Shown here: positions 1-10,918 of the stretch, piece after piece
Position numbering within the stretch: the stretch's first letter is position 1
How the letters are laid out: every line of letters begins with the position of its first letter
Virus record (IMG/VR): IMGVR_UViG_3300037245_004852
Span: 1 to 34,095 of that record
DNA length: 34,095 bases
Strand: one strand, 5' to 3'
Origin: a virus
Notes under the pieces: generated by a model
Database searches by the model: none
The model's input: the letters and a program-made list of their open reading frames with translations, nothing else
What the model was told of the DNA's origin: nothing
Made by a program: the position numbers and the translations under genes

Positions 1-2856
1 GAGACGGGTGTCCAGGGAACACAGGGAGAGACAGGAGTACAGGGTCAGACGGGTGCTGGTATCCAGGGCGAGACAGGAGTTCAGGGAACACAGGGCGAGA
101 CAGGAGTTCAGGGTGAGACCGGTACTGGTATCCAGGGCGAAACGGGTGTCCAGGGAACACAGGGCGAGACAGGAGTTCAGGGTGAGACCGGTACTGGTAT
201 TCAGGGCGAGACAGGAGTTCAGGGAGATCAGGGAGAGACAGGAGTACAGGGTGAGATAGGTGAAACGGGTGTCCAAGGTGATATTGGTCCTCAAGGTCCA
301 AGAGGAGACCAGGGGGAGACCGGAGTCCAGGGAATTCAAGGTATCCAAGGAACTACAGGGGTCCAAGGTATCCAGGGTGTCACCGGGGTTCAGGGAGAAA
401 CAGGAATCCAGGGAACCCAGGGTAATCAAGGTGAAACAGGAGTTGAAGGTATACAGGGAGACACAGGTATAGCAGGTGTAGCTGGTGTCACGGGGACCCA
501 AGGCTCACAGGGAGTAACAGGAGTTGAGGGTACACAGGGAGACACAGGTGCAGGTCTTCAAGGTGTTACGGGTATCCAAGGGATCCAAGGCCAGACAGGT
601 GTACAGGGAGAGACCGGTATAGAGGGTGAAACTGGAATAGAGGGCTCTCAGTTTGTCGGTTTTATGTATAATGCTTTAACAAATAGTCAATCGGATACAG
701 ATCCAGGGACAGGGAAATTAAAATGGAGTACTGTTGGTCAGACAAATGCTGCTGAATTATATGTAGATGATGAGGATAAAAACTCTATAGATTATAGTTC
801 ACTTTATATCACTTTAAAAAATAGTGATGTTATTCGTGTCCAGCGTCAGGAAAATCCCAAACAATTTCAAATTTTTAAAATAGATGCTGTTGTTGATAGA
901 ACAGGATGGTTTCGTTTTGAAGTTTCTTTTATTGTAAGTGGAGGTTCTGTTTTTAGTCTTAATGATAATCTTATTTTGATTTTTGAGATTTCTGGACCGC
1001 AGGGAGAGACAGGAGTAGCAGGAGAGACAGGAGTTCAGGGAGACACAGGTGTAGCAGGTGTAGCGGGGGAGACCGGAGTCCAGGGAGTTCAGGGTATCCA
1101 GGGTAATCAGGGCGAGACAGGAGTTCAGGGAGACACAGGAGCGGGAGTAGCCGGAGAGACAGGAGTTCAGGGAGACACAGGTATAGGTGTAGCGGGGGAG
1201 ACCGGAGTCCAGGGAGTTCAGGGAGAGACAGGAGTAGCAGGAGAGACAGGAGTTCAGGGGACTCAGGGAGAGACAGGAGTACAGGGTCAGACGGGTGCTG
1301 GTATCCAGGGGGAGACCGGAGTTCAGGGAACACAAGGAGAGACTGGTTCTCAGGGTCAGACGGGTGCTGGTATCCAGGGCGAGACAGGAGTTCAGGGGAC
1401 TCAGGGAGAGACTGGTTCTCAGGGTCAGACTGGTGCTGGTATCCAGGGCGAGACAGGAGTTCAGGGTACACAGGGAGAGACAGGTTCTCAGGGTCAGACT
1501 GGTGCTGGTATCCAGGGAGAGACAGGAGTTCAGGGTACACAGGGAGAGACAGGTTCTCAGGGTCAGACGGGTGCTGGTATCCAGGGAGAGACAGGAATTC
1601 AGGGTCAGACGGGTATTCAAGGAGTCACGGGAGAAACTGGAGTCGGTATCCAGGGAGAGACAGGAGTTCAGGGAACACAGGGAGAGACAGGAGTCCAGGG
1701 TCAGACTGGTGCTGGTATCCAGGGAGAAACAGGAATTCAGGGAACACAGGGAGTAACAGGAGCTGGGATTCAAGGAGAGACAGGAGTTCAGGGAGCACAG
1801 GGCGATACAGGAGTTCAGGGAGCACAGGGCGAGACAGGAGTTCAGGGTCAGACGGGCGAGACAGGAGTTCAGGGCGAGACAGGAGTCGCGGGTGTAGCAG
1901 GAGAGACAGGAGTTGCGGGTATTCAGGGAGAGACCGGAAGTCAGGGTCAGACGGGTGTTCAGGGAGACACAGGTATAGCAGGTATAGCGGGGGAGACCGG
2001 AGTCCAGGGTAATCAGGGTATCCAGGGTAATCAGGGAGAGACAGGAGTTCAGGGTACACAGGGAGAGACAGGTTCTCAGGGTCAGACGGGTGCTGGTATC
2101 CAGGGAGAGACAGGAATTCAGGGTCAGACGGGTATTCAAGGAGTCACGGGTATCCAGGGTGAGACAGGAGCGGGTGTAGCAGGAGAGACAGGAGTTCAAG
2201 GAGACACTGGTATAGGATCGTTTATTCAAATAGACCCTAATAATATAAATAGATACGAAGTTGCAGACGGAGGTGGTGAAGAAGTATGGATTGTTTCAAG
2301 CTCAGCTACTTATTTATTAGTGCCCTGGACAAGAGCCAGTACAAGTTTAACAATTACTCGAGCAGGACATGGCCATGTTACAGGAAATAGAATTATTGTC
2401 AGAAATTCTAATGTTGAATATCAGTCCACGCTTATAACATCATATAATGCAAATGATTTTACAGTAACTACTGTAGATTCAGGAGCAACATCAGGCTCAT
2501 CGGCGACCTATTTATTAGGTTTTTCTTTTAGTCATACCGGCATGCCTAAAACAGGTGGAACTTTAAGTGCTCCTATAGGAGATCATGCCGATGTGCAGCT
2601 TTTATCTATGAGGGTTCGTACTGGACCGAGAGCGGGTACAACTTATGACTTGGTAGTTCCGGCAAGTTCTCTTAATGGTGCAGGGGATAATACAAGTCTT
2701 GCGGATTGCTATATCCCTGATTTTAATGTTAGAACAGATTCTAATTCATTAGCTGCCATAGCAGCTACTATAGCCACAAATATCGGCGGTTCTTATACAA
2801 CATTTAGATTTGGTAATTTAGGGTCGCTATCAAGATTTATTATACTCCAATTTTAA
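1..2856 (+). CDS. Collagen-like phage tail fibre protein (5' end outside window)
   Basis: The frame is open from base 1 to the TAA at 2854-2856. The first in-frame ATG (662-664 region) lies inside the protein, so it is not the true start; 951 residues are visible and the N-terminus is missing. Visible order: Gly-X-Y repeats (residues 1 to about 217, units such as GETGVQGTQ), a globular insert (about 218-332, with DPGTGKLKW), a second Gly-X-Y stretch (about 333-738), and a C-terminal globular domain (about 739-951, with the TRAGHGHVTGNRIIVRN segment). The insert and C-terminal domain resemble modules I know from phage collagen-like tail proteins. The repeats almost lack proline and are rich in Gln, Thr and Glu. 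The likely role is a trimeric host-contact fibre. The next fibre gene starts 15 bases downstream. The fibre class is secure; the receptor is unknown. Confidence 0.85.
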   Translation, partial: ETGVQGTQGETGVQGQTGAGIQGETGVQGTQGETGVQGETGTGIQGETGVQGTQGETGVQGETGTGIQGETGVQGDQGETGVQGEIGETGVQGDIGPQGPRGDQGETGVQGIQGIQGTTGVQGIQGVTGVQGETGIQGTQGNQGETGVEGIQGDTGIAGVAGVTGTQGSQGVTGVEGTQGDTGAGLQGVTGIQGIQGQTGVQGETGIEGETGIEGSQFVGFMYNALTNSQSDTDPGTGKLKWSTVGQTNAAELYVDDEDKNSIDYSSLYITLKNSDVIRVQRQENPKQFQIFKIDAVVDRTGWFRFEVSFIVSGGSVFSLNDNLILIFEISGPQGETGVAGETGVQGDTGVAGVAGETGVQGVQGIQGNQGETGVQGDTGAGVAGETGVQGDTGIGVAGETGVQGVQGETGVAGETGVQGTQGETGVQGQTGAGIQGETGVQGTQGETGSQGQTGAGIQGETGVQGTQGETGSQGQTGAGIQGETGVQGTQGETGSQGQTGAGIQGETGVQGTQGETGSQGQTGAGIQGETGIQGQTGIQGVTGETGVGIQGETGVQGTQGETGVQGQTGAGIQGETGIQGTQGVTGAGIQGETGVQGAQGDTGVQGAQGETGVQGQTGETGVQGETGVAGVAGETGVAGIQGETGSQGQTGVQGDTGIAGIAGETGVQGNQGIQGNQGETGVQGTQGETGSQGQTGAGIQGETGIQGQTGIQGVTGIQGETGAGVAGETGVQGDTGIGSFIQIDPNNINRYEVADGGGEEVWIVSSSATYLLVPWTRASTSLTITRAGHGHVTGNRIIVRNSNVEYQSTLITSYNANDFTVTTVDSGATSGSSATYLLGFSFSHTGMPKTGGTLSAPIGDHADVQLLSMRVRTGPRAGTTYDLVVPASSLNGAGDNTSLADCYIPDFNVRTDSNSLAAIAATIATNIGGSYTTFRFGNLGSLSRFIILQF

Positions 2857-2871
2857 TGGTTTGGAAATAAA

Positions 2872-5800
2872 ATGGCTAGAATAATTAACGGTTCATTATA
2901 TGTAGAACTGTATAATGCCACTGCGACTCCAGGTGAATATACTTTTTCTGATGCTACGTTTAATAATCAAGCCGACGCTCTTGGCGAGGGTTCATTAAGT
3001 ATTGATTCTGGCTATGTAATGTTTATTTCTTCTATAGATTCTATTTCTTTAGTTCCTATTCCTGGTGTTGCACATAGATATCAAATCACTTCTATTTCGG
3101 CTGCTGATGGTATTCATTTATCTGCTACTATTTTGTGGGATGAAGATGGTAGTGAAGTTGATAAACCTCAGAATCAAACATTTGCTCTTTTGACAGAGGA
3201 TACTACAAATCTTAGTTATGGTTTACCTATATCAAGTGAAGTTTATGTTAATCTTCCTGGGGGTATAATAGAAGCCGCTTATAATGCAGATATAAGACAC
3301 ATTACAGATAAACTTAGTGGAATCACGGGTATCCAGGGAGAAACGGGTGTCCAGGGAGTTACTGGTGCCGGAACTTTTGGTACAACGGGTATCCAGGGAG
3401 AAACGGGTGTCCAGGGAGTTACTGGTGCCGGAACTTTTGGTACAACGGGAGTCCAGGGAGAAACGGGTGTCCAGGGCATTCAGGGCGGGACGGGTATTCA
3501 GGGGACCCAGGGTGATACCGGAGCTGGAATTCAGGGAGAGACAGGAGTTCAGGGAACTCAGGGAGAGACAGGAGCTGGTATTCAGGGTGAAACAGGCGTA
3601 GCAGGTGTGGCCGGTGAAACAGGCATAGCTGGAGTTCAAGGAACTACTGGGGCAGGTATCCAGGGAGAGACAGGAGTAGCAGGTGTCCAGGGTCAGACGG
3701 GTGCTGGTATCCAGGGCGAGACCGGAGTTCAAGGAATTACTGGTGCTGGAACTTTTGGTACAACCGGTGTTCAGGGAGAAACGGGTGTTCAGGGGATACA
3801 GGGTCAGACGGGTGCTGGTATCCAGGGAGAGACAGGAGTAGCAGGTATCCAGGGTCAGACGGGTGCTGGTATCCAAGGAGAGACAGGAGTTCAAGGAGTT
3901 ACTGGTGCTGGAACTTTTGGTACAACCGGTGTTCAGGGAGAAACGGGTGTTCAGGGGATACAGGGTCAGACGGGTGCTGGGATACAGGGAGAGACAGGAG
4001 TCCAGGGACAGACTGGTGCTGACGGTTCAACCGGCGAGCAGGGAGAGACGGGTGTCCAGGGAACACAGGGAGAGACAGGGATACAGGGTCAGACGGGTGC
4101 TGGGATACAGGGAGAGACAGGAGTCCAGGGAATTACCGGTGTTGGAACTTTCGGTACAACAGGAGTTCAAGGAGAGACCGGTGTTCAAGGCATTCAGGGT
4201 CAGACGGGTGCTGGTATCCAGGGAGAGACAGGAGTTGCGGGTATTCAGGGAACTACTGGTGCTGGTACTCAGGGAGAAACCGGAATCCAAGGTGAAACTG
4301 GTGCCATGGGTGGCGGTGATACAGGTATCCAGGGAGAAACGGGTGTCGCTGGAGTAGCAGGAGAGACAGGAATTCAAGGTACCCAGGGTGACCAGGGAGA
4401 GACAGGAGTACAGGGAACTCAAGGTGATCAGGGAGAGACCGGTGTTCAGGGAGTCCAGGGTCAGACGGGTGCGGGTATTCAAGGAGAAACAGGAGTCCAG
4501 GGTATCCAGGGAGAGACAGGTGTAGCAGGTGTAGCAGGTGAAACAGGTATCCAAGGTATTCAGGGAGTCACTGGCGTGCAAGGCATCCAGGGTGTGACTG
4601 GTGTTCAAGGTACTCAGGGTGACACGGGTGTACAGGGGATTCAGGGAGACACTGGGGTTCAGGGGACACAGGGCGACACAGGAGCCATGGGAACCCAAGG
4701 TGAAACGGGTGTGCAGGGTGTCCAGGGCGAGACAGGAGTGCAAGGAGATACTGGGGTCCAGGGAGATATTGGGGTCCAGGGAGAAACAGGAGTCCAGGGT
4801 GAAACGGGTGTCCAAGGGGAGCATGGTGAGGTTGCTGGAGCTCTTCTATATCTTCATAACGAAGCTTCAGATATAGGTGGATATAAAGATCTGCGTGTAA
4901 CAGTCCACGAAGGAGCCGAGGTCAAAGCAGATGCGACTGTGATCGGTGGCGGAGGTAATGTCGAAATTGCCCCTTTTGTTACACTCTCTACTTATCCCGG
5001 GGAAGGGATCTGGCCATATGGAGAATGGCTTTTAAAAACATATGCGAGCGTGAGCTCAGATGCCGGTGATTCGCGGGTAATAGCAACTGCTTACCGAAGG
5101 GATACGGACGGCACTGAATCATTTTTGTTTGATTCCACGACTACTGAGATCAGTGGGTTCTCTCCCGTTTTGTATCCGACGACCAAAGTAACTTCGGATT
5201 TAACCGGTAATGACAGTGATCGATTAGTAATCAAATATTCAGCTAATACTACAGGAGCCAGTAAGGTTGTCTCTCTGTATTATGAAGGCCAGACGAACTA
5301 TACCCATCTCCATACCCCTCTAAGAATTGAAGGTGTTCAGGGAGAAACGGGTGTCCAGGGTGAGACCGGAGTTCAGGGAGTCCAGGGTCAGACGGGTGTC
5401 GCAGGAATTGCCGGAGAGACAGGAGTAGCAGGAGTCGCCGGAGAGACAGGGGTAGCGGGTGTAGCAGGAGAGACAGGAGTCGCGGGTATCCAGGGAGTCA
5501 CAGGTGTTCAAGGTGACCAGGGAGAGACAGGAGTAGCGGGTGTAGCAGGAGAGACAGGAGTCCAGGGAGAAACTGGTGTTCAGGGAGTTCAGGGTGATCA
5601 GGGAGAAACAGGAGTTCAAGGTGATCAAGGTGACCAGGGAGAGACAGGGGTAGAGGGAATACAGGGTCAAACGGGTGCTGGAATTCAGGGAGAGACAGGA
5701 GTCCAGGGTACACAGGGCACGCAAGGAGTTACTGGTATTCAGGGCACACAGGGTATCCAGGGAGTCACTGGTATCGCAGGTATCCAGGGAGAGACAGGAA

Positions 5801-8103
5801 TCCAGGGAACACAGGGTGATACAGGAGATCAGGGTGAAACGGGTATAATTGGTGTTGCTGGTGAAACAGGAATCCAAGGGATCCAAGGCCAAACAGGAGC
5901 CGGTATTCAGGGTGAAACCGGTGTAGAGGGTGTCGCCGGTGAAACCGGAGCAGGAATTCAGGGAGAGACAGGAGTTCAGGGAGTTACAGGTGCCGGAGCT
6001 TTTGGTACTACCGGAGCTCAAGGTATTACAGGAGAGACTGGTGTTCAGGGAGAAACTGGTGCTGGGATTCAAGGAGAGACAGGTGTAGCAGGGATTCAGG
6101 GAGAAACAGGTGTAGAGGGTGTAGCAGGTGAAACCGGAGCTGGTATCCAGGGAGAGACAGGTGTAGAGGGTGTAGCAGGTGAAACCGGAGCTGGTATCCA
6201 GGGAGAGACAGGTGTAGAGGGTGTCGCCGGTGAAACAGGTGCTGACGGTTCAACTGGTGAGCAGGGAGAAACAGGAGTCGGGGGTATTCAGGGAGAAACG
6301 GGTGTTCAGGGAACACAGGGAGAGCAGGGCGAGACAGGTGTTCAAGGAATTCAGGGTGACCAAGGAGAGACAGGTATAGCGGGTATCCAGGGCGAGACAG
6401 GAATAGCCGGAGTAGCAGGAGAGACAGGAGTACAGGGCACTCAGGGGGATCAGGGTGAGACCGGTGTTCAAGGAATTCAGGGTGACCAGGGAGAGACTGG
6501 TATTCAAGGAATCCAGGGAGAAACGGGAGTCCAGGGAACCCAAGGTGAAACTGGTATAGCAGGAATTCAGGGAGAGACAGGAGTTCAGGGGGATACTGGT
6601 GTTCAGGGTACTCAAGGAGAGACCGGTGAAACGGGTGTCCAAGGGGAGCATGGTGAGGTTGCTGGAGCCCTTTTATATCTTCATGACGAAGCCTCAGATA
6701 TCGGCGGATATAAAGATCTGCGTGTAACAGTCCACGAAGGAGCCGAGGTCAAAGCAGATGCGACTGTGATCGGTGGCGGAGGTAATGTCGAAATTGCCCC
6801 TTTTGTTACACTTTCTACTTATCCCGCAGAAGGAATTTGGTCAGCGGGAGAATGGCTTTTAAAAACATATGCTTCAGTAAGTTCTGATGCCGGTGATTCG
6901 CGGGTAATAGCAACTGCATATCGTAGAGATACAGACGGCACGGAATCATTTTTGTTTGATTCCACGACTACTGAGATTAATGGAGCCTCTCCTGTTTTGT
7001 ATCCAACGACTAAAATAACCACGGACATCACAGGAAATGATACTGATCGATTAGTAATCAAATATTCAGCTAATACTACAGGAGCCAGCAAGGTTGTCTC
7101 TCTGTATTATGAAGGCCAGACGAACTATACTCATCTCCATACCCCTCTAAGAATTGAAGGTGTTCAGGGAGAAACCGGTGTTCAGGGAGAGACCGGAATC
7201 CAGGGAGTCCAGGGTCAGACGGGTGTCGCAGGAATTGCCGGAGAGACAGGAGTAGCAGGAGTCGCCGGAGAGACAGGGGTAGCGGGTGTAGCAGGAGAGA
7301 CAGGAGTCGCGGGTATCCAGGGAGTCACAGGTGTTCAAGGTGACCAGGGTGAAACAGGAGTCGCGGGTGTAGCAGGAGAGACAGGAGTCCAAGGAGTTGC
7401 CGGTGAAACCGGTGTTCAAGGAACCCAGGGAGAGACAGGTGTAGAGGGTGTCGCCGGTGAAACAGGTGCTGGTATTCAAGGAGAGACTGGAATAGCAGGA
7501 GTAGCAGGAGTCGCTGGTGAAACCGGTGTTCAAGGAACCCAGGGTGACCAAGGTGAAACAGGAGTCGCCGGTATCCAAGGAGAGACAGGAGTAGCGGGAG
7601 TAGCCGGAGAGACAGGAGTTCAGGGAATTGCCGGTGAGACAGGAGTCGCGGGTATTCAGGGAACTACTGGAGCAGGAATTCAGGGAGAGACAGGAGTCGC
7701 GGGTGTAGCCGGAGAGACAGGTGTCGCTGGAGTAGCTGGTGAGACGGGTATCGCTGGAGTAGCAGGAGAGACAGGAGCTGGGATCCAAGGAGTTACCGGG
7801 GTTCAGGGCGAGACAGGTTCTCAGGGTGAAACGGGGATAGGTTCTGATAGTACCAGTATTGTTTATAATTATTCAGGAGCTGATTCTACAGATTTAAATT
7901 TTGCCGTGTTTGATGGAACGACAGGGTTTAGAATTGAGGATAATGGCTATACTCCTTTAGAACAATATGTTGATTATTCCCCATTACCCGATACAACCGG
8001 TACGAAAGGACAAAAGTATTATGAGGATTCCAGTGGATATGTATATGATTGTGTAGATACAGATACTTGGATACGTTATGTAGTCGTTAAAGATTGGTCT
8101 TAA
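2872..8103 (+). CDS. Giant collagen-like tail fibre with duplicated receptor-type domain
   Basis: A 1743-residue protein. Order: N-terminal globular domain (about 1-149), Gly-X-Y repeats (150-645), globular domain A (about 646-822), Gly-X-Y (823-1254), globular domain B (about 1255-1431), Gly-X-Y (1432-1654), and a short C-terminal domain (1655-1743). Domains A and B are near-identical and end in YYEGQTNYTHLHTPLRI, which resembles a C-terminal domain seen in other phage fibres. Here it is internal and present twice. A GAGTFGTTG variant recurs as an interruption that could give flexible points. The start ATG has only a weak GGAAA upstream and follows the previous fibre gene by 15 bases. It was probably translated on the same message. 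The fibre assignment is strong; which domain binds the host is inference. Confidence 0.88.
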   Translation: MARIINGSLYVELYNATATPGEYTFSDATFNNQADALGEGSLSIDSGYVMFISSIDSISLVPIPGVAHRYQITSISAADGIHLSATILWDEDGSEVDKPQNQTFALLTEDTTNLSYGLPISSEVYVNLPGGIIEAAYNADIRHITDKLSGITGIQGETGVQGVTGAGTFGTTGIQGETGVQGVTGAGTFGTTGVQGETGVQGIQGGTGIQGTQGDTGAGIQGETGVQGTQGETGAGIQGETGVAGVAGETGIAGVQGTTGAGIQGETGVAGVQGQTGAGIQGETGVQGITGAGTFGTTGVQGETGVQGIQGQTGAGIQGETGVAGIQGQTGAGIQGETGVQGVTGAGTFGTTGVQGETGVQGIQGQTGAGIQGETGVQGQTGADGSTGEQGETGVQGTQGETGIQGQTGAGIQGETGVQGITGVGTFGTTGVQGETGVQGIQGQTGAGIQGETGVAGIQGTTGAGTQGETGIQGETGAMGGGDTGIQGETGVAGVAGETGIQGTQGDQGETGVQGTQGDQGETGVQGVQGQTGAGIQGETGVQGIQGETGVAGVAGETGIQGIQGVTGVQGIQGVTGVQGTQGDTGVQGIQGDTGVQGTQGDTGAMGTQGETGVQGVQGETGVQGDTGVQGDIGVQGETGVQGETGVQGEHGEVAGALLYLHNEASDIGGYKDLRVTVHEGAEVKADATVIGGGGNVEIAPFVTLSTYPGEGIWPYGEWLLKTYASVSSDAGDSRVIATAYRRDTDGTESFLFDSTTTEISGFSPVLYPTTKVTSDLTGNDSDRLVIKYSANTTGASKVVSLYYEGQTNYTHLHTPLRIEGVQGETGVQGETGVQGVQGQTGVAGIAGETGVAGVAGETGVAGVAGETGVAGIQGVTGVQGDQGETGVAGVAGETGVQGETGVQGVQGDQGETGVQGDQGDQGETGVEGIQGQTGAGIQGETGVQGTQGTQGVTGIQGTQGIQGVTGIAGIQGETGIQGTQGDTGDQGETGIIGVAGETGIQGIQGQTGAGIQGETGVEGVAGETGAGIQGETGVQGVTGAGAFGTTGAQGITGETGVQGETGAGIQGETGVAGIQGETGVEGVAGETGAGIQGETGVEGVAGETGAGIQGETGVEGVAGETGADGSTGEQGETGVGGIQGETGVQGTQGEQGETGVQGIQGDQGETGIAGIQGETGIAGVAGETGVQGTQGDQGETGVQGIQGDQGETGIQGIQGETGVQGTQGETGIAGIQGETGVQGDTGVQGTQGETGETGVQGEHGEVAGALLYLHDEASDIGGYKDLRVTVHEGAEVKADATVIGGGGNVEIAPFVTLSTYPAEGIWSAGEWLLKTYASVSSDAGDSRVIATAYRRDTDGTESFLFDSTTTEINGASPVLYPTTKITTDITGNDTDRLVIKYSANTTGASKVVSLYYEGQTNYTHLHTPLRIEGVQGETGVQGETGIQGVQGQTGVAGIAGETGVAGVAGETGVAGVAGETGVAGIQGVTGVQGDQGETGVAGVAGETGVQGVAGETGVQGTQGETGVEGVAGETGAGIQGETGIAGVAGVAGETGVQGTQGDQGETGVAGIQGETGVAGVAGETGVQGIAGETGVAGIQGTTGAGIQGETGVAGVAGETGVAGVAGETGIAGVAGETGAGIQGVTGVQGETGSQGETGIGSDSTSIVYNYSGADSTDLNFAVFDGTTGFRIEDNGYTPLEQYVDYSPLPDTTGTKGQKYYEDSSGYVYDCVDTDTWIRYVVVKDWS
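4801..5556 (+). repeat. Copy A of long direct repeat inside fibre gene
   Basis: About 750 bases that recur at 6628-7383 (offset 1827) in the same frame. The repeat covers the globular domain plus flanking Gly-X-Y coding sequence. The ends (for example 4900-4980, 5220-5340 and 5340-5510) are almost identical between copies. The middle carries clustered, mostly silent differences. Confidence 0.85.
6628..7383 (+). repeat. Copy B of long direct repeat inside fibre gene
   Basis: Second copy of the 4801-5556 unit. Most amino-acid changes lie near GEGIWPYGEW versus AEGIWSAGEW and near SGFSPVLYPTTKVTSD versus NGASPVLYPTTKITTD. The rest is nearly invariant. Confidence 0.85.
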
Positions 8104-8366
8104 TATCAAAGATAAAAAAAAGGAATTGTATAACGGCAATTAATAAAAAATACAGCGTTTTAGCGGTGCTGTGTGGCTGTTCGCATATTTGGACTAAAAC
8201 TTGGAATGTAGAGAACTACAAATGAGTTAGATACGAATGATTGTGGATTAGAGGGAGTACGAGTTCTTTTAGTAAGGGCGATGTCGGCTACCCTCCTTCG
8301 TGGGAAGTGTATAGCGGAATACAGAAATTGGGCTATATTCAAGTTAGAGTAAAGAAGGGATAGATT
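8104..8366 (+). other. 263-base gap with coding-like remnant and small hairpins
   Basis: No intact gene found. Read in the frame of the following LamG gene, the stretch from about 8148 looks partly protein-like (Trp- and Tyr-rich) but is broken by TGA at 8223 and 8238 and TAG at 8361. Small hairpins are visible: TGTAG-AGAA-CTACA at 8207-8220 and ACAGC/GCTGT at 8152-8172. It could be a decayed 5' part of the downstream gene, a structured leader or a small RNA. I cannot decide between these. Confidence 0.4.
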
Positions 8367-9203
8367 GTGTGGGATAATACAAACTGTCAATTTGCTGTGG
8401 CTCCGAGTCCATGGTCAAAGGGAAACGGAACGAGTAATCAAACTACTGGTAACTTTCCAACATATCCTAGTGGGGCTTTTCAAATTGTTAGTTTAAAGAA
8501 TTTTGCTTCAGGTTATGGGTATGTTTATAATTCTGGGGATGGTTATATAAGATTTGATGGTGATAATGATACTGTTCCATTTAATGGGGTCCCTGCGGCC
8601 TTTGATGATTCTGCTTCTTTTTCGTTAGAATTTTGGTTTAATTTGAGCACTATCCCACAGGAAGTTGTTGAAAATGTGTTTTATGTTTATAAAGATTCTG
8701 ATCAACACACTTATATCAATTTTACTCGTGATGATATAACTGTATATCTAGCAAATATTTTAGTGTCTGAAACTTCTTGGAATAACTATAGCAATGATTA
8801 TACTTCAGATACTTGGGGACATCTTCTTGTTATTTATGATGGAAATGGTGTAACTAGTGCAGATAAATTAAAAATATTTTTTAATGGAGTTCAAAAATCA
8901 TTAAATACTTCAGGGACGATACCCTCAACAACTTATAACGCGGGTATGATTAATGTAACAAACATATCCGCACCACCAAATGAATTTAAGGGTAAGATTG
9001 CATGGTTAGCAGTTTACGGAGATTCTGATACATCAAGACCAGCTACGAACAATGCACTCGGCAGAGATATGGGGTTGGTAGGAACGAATACCGTTGCCTC
9101 AATGGCACTTACAGAAAGTTCTGACTTAAGTGATAGACCGGTAATGTCTGTCGGAAATACCGTTTATTGTATTGATAAGAATGTATTTGTTAATTTAGAA
9201 TAG
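8367..9203 (+). CDS. LamG-domain (concanavalin A-like) tail-associated protein
   Basis: 278 residues. The start is a GTG six bases after AAGAAGGGA, directly following an in-frame TAG-ATT, so translation cannot begin further upstream in this frame. Residues about 70-255 carry the Laminin_G_3 pattern: a FSLEFWFNL strand near residue 90, WGHLLVIYDGNG and KLKIFFNGVQ in the middle, and a FKGKIAWLAVYGD strand near residue 210. LamG sandwiches usually bind glycans or surface polymers. Lying between two fibre genes, it is probably an adhesin or fibre-tip subunit. The stretch upstream may be a decayed extension of this gene. The fold is fairly sure; the ligand is unknown. Confidence 0.75.
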   Translation: MWDNTNCQFAVAPSPWSKGNGTSNQTTGNFPTYPSGAFQIVSLKNFASGYGYVYNSGDGYIRFDGDNDTVPFNGVPAAFDDSASFSLEFWFNLSTIPQEVVENVFYVYKDSDQHTYINFTRDDITVYLANILVSETSWNNYSNDYTSDTWGHLLVIYDGNGVTSADKLKIFFNGVQKSLNTSGTIPSTTYNAGMINVTNISAPPNEFKGKIAWLAVYGDSDTSRPATNNALGRDMGLVGTNTVASMALTESSDLSDRPVMSVGNTVYCIDKNVFVNLE

Positions 9204-9208
9204 TTTTT

Positions 9209-9225
9209 TAATAATCTCTTAAAAT
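9209..9225 (+). promoter_or_regulatory. Recurring 17-base motif, candidate phage promoter (copy 1)
   Basis: TAATAATCTCTTAAAAT lies in a 50-base gap, 28 bases before the ATG at 9254. It matches the motif seen before other genes in this window (near TAATAATCTCTTAATAC), always on the plus strand. The promoter role is inferred from position and recurrence. Confidence 0.5.
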
Positions 9226-9253
9226 GAGAAATTGAAATTAAAAGGAATTAATT

Positions 9254-10903
<1,650 letters not shown>

Positions 10904-10918
10904 TAAGGAGAGAAATAA

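Noticed and set aside
1-2220. Regular repeats suggestive of a CRISPR array or satellite
   Set aside because: The periodicity is nine bases and multiples in one open frame coding Gly-X-Y, with no unique spacers of constant length.
814-2229. Long antisense open frames across the collagen-like genes (also near 3232-3894, 4027-4824, 5320-6072, 7147-7788, 9293-10375)
   Set aside because: They are low-complexity Ser/Leu/Cys or Pro/Leu sequences that mirror the Gly-X-Y repeats. The repeat codons simply avoid stops on the other strand. No SD or family resemblance.
8104-8366. Alternative genetic code (TGA or TAG read as an amino acid) to join this gap to the LamG gene
   Set aside because: Every other long gene reads with the standard code, tryptophan is coded by TGG, and genes end with TAA, TGA or TAG as normal.
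8104-8366. Diversity-generating retroelement template or variable repeat
   Set aside because: No reverse transcriptase in the window and no second near-copy differing at adenines was seen.
8160-8390. Minus-strand frame of 76 codons over the gap before the LamG gene
   Set aside because: TTG start without SD, random-looking Ser/Thr/Pro/Arg composition, and it runs into the LamG start region.
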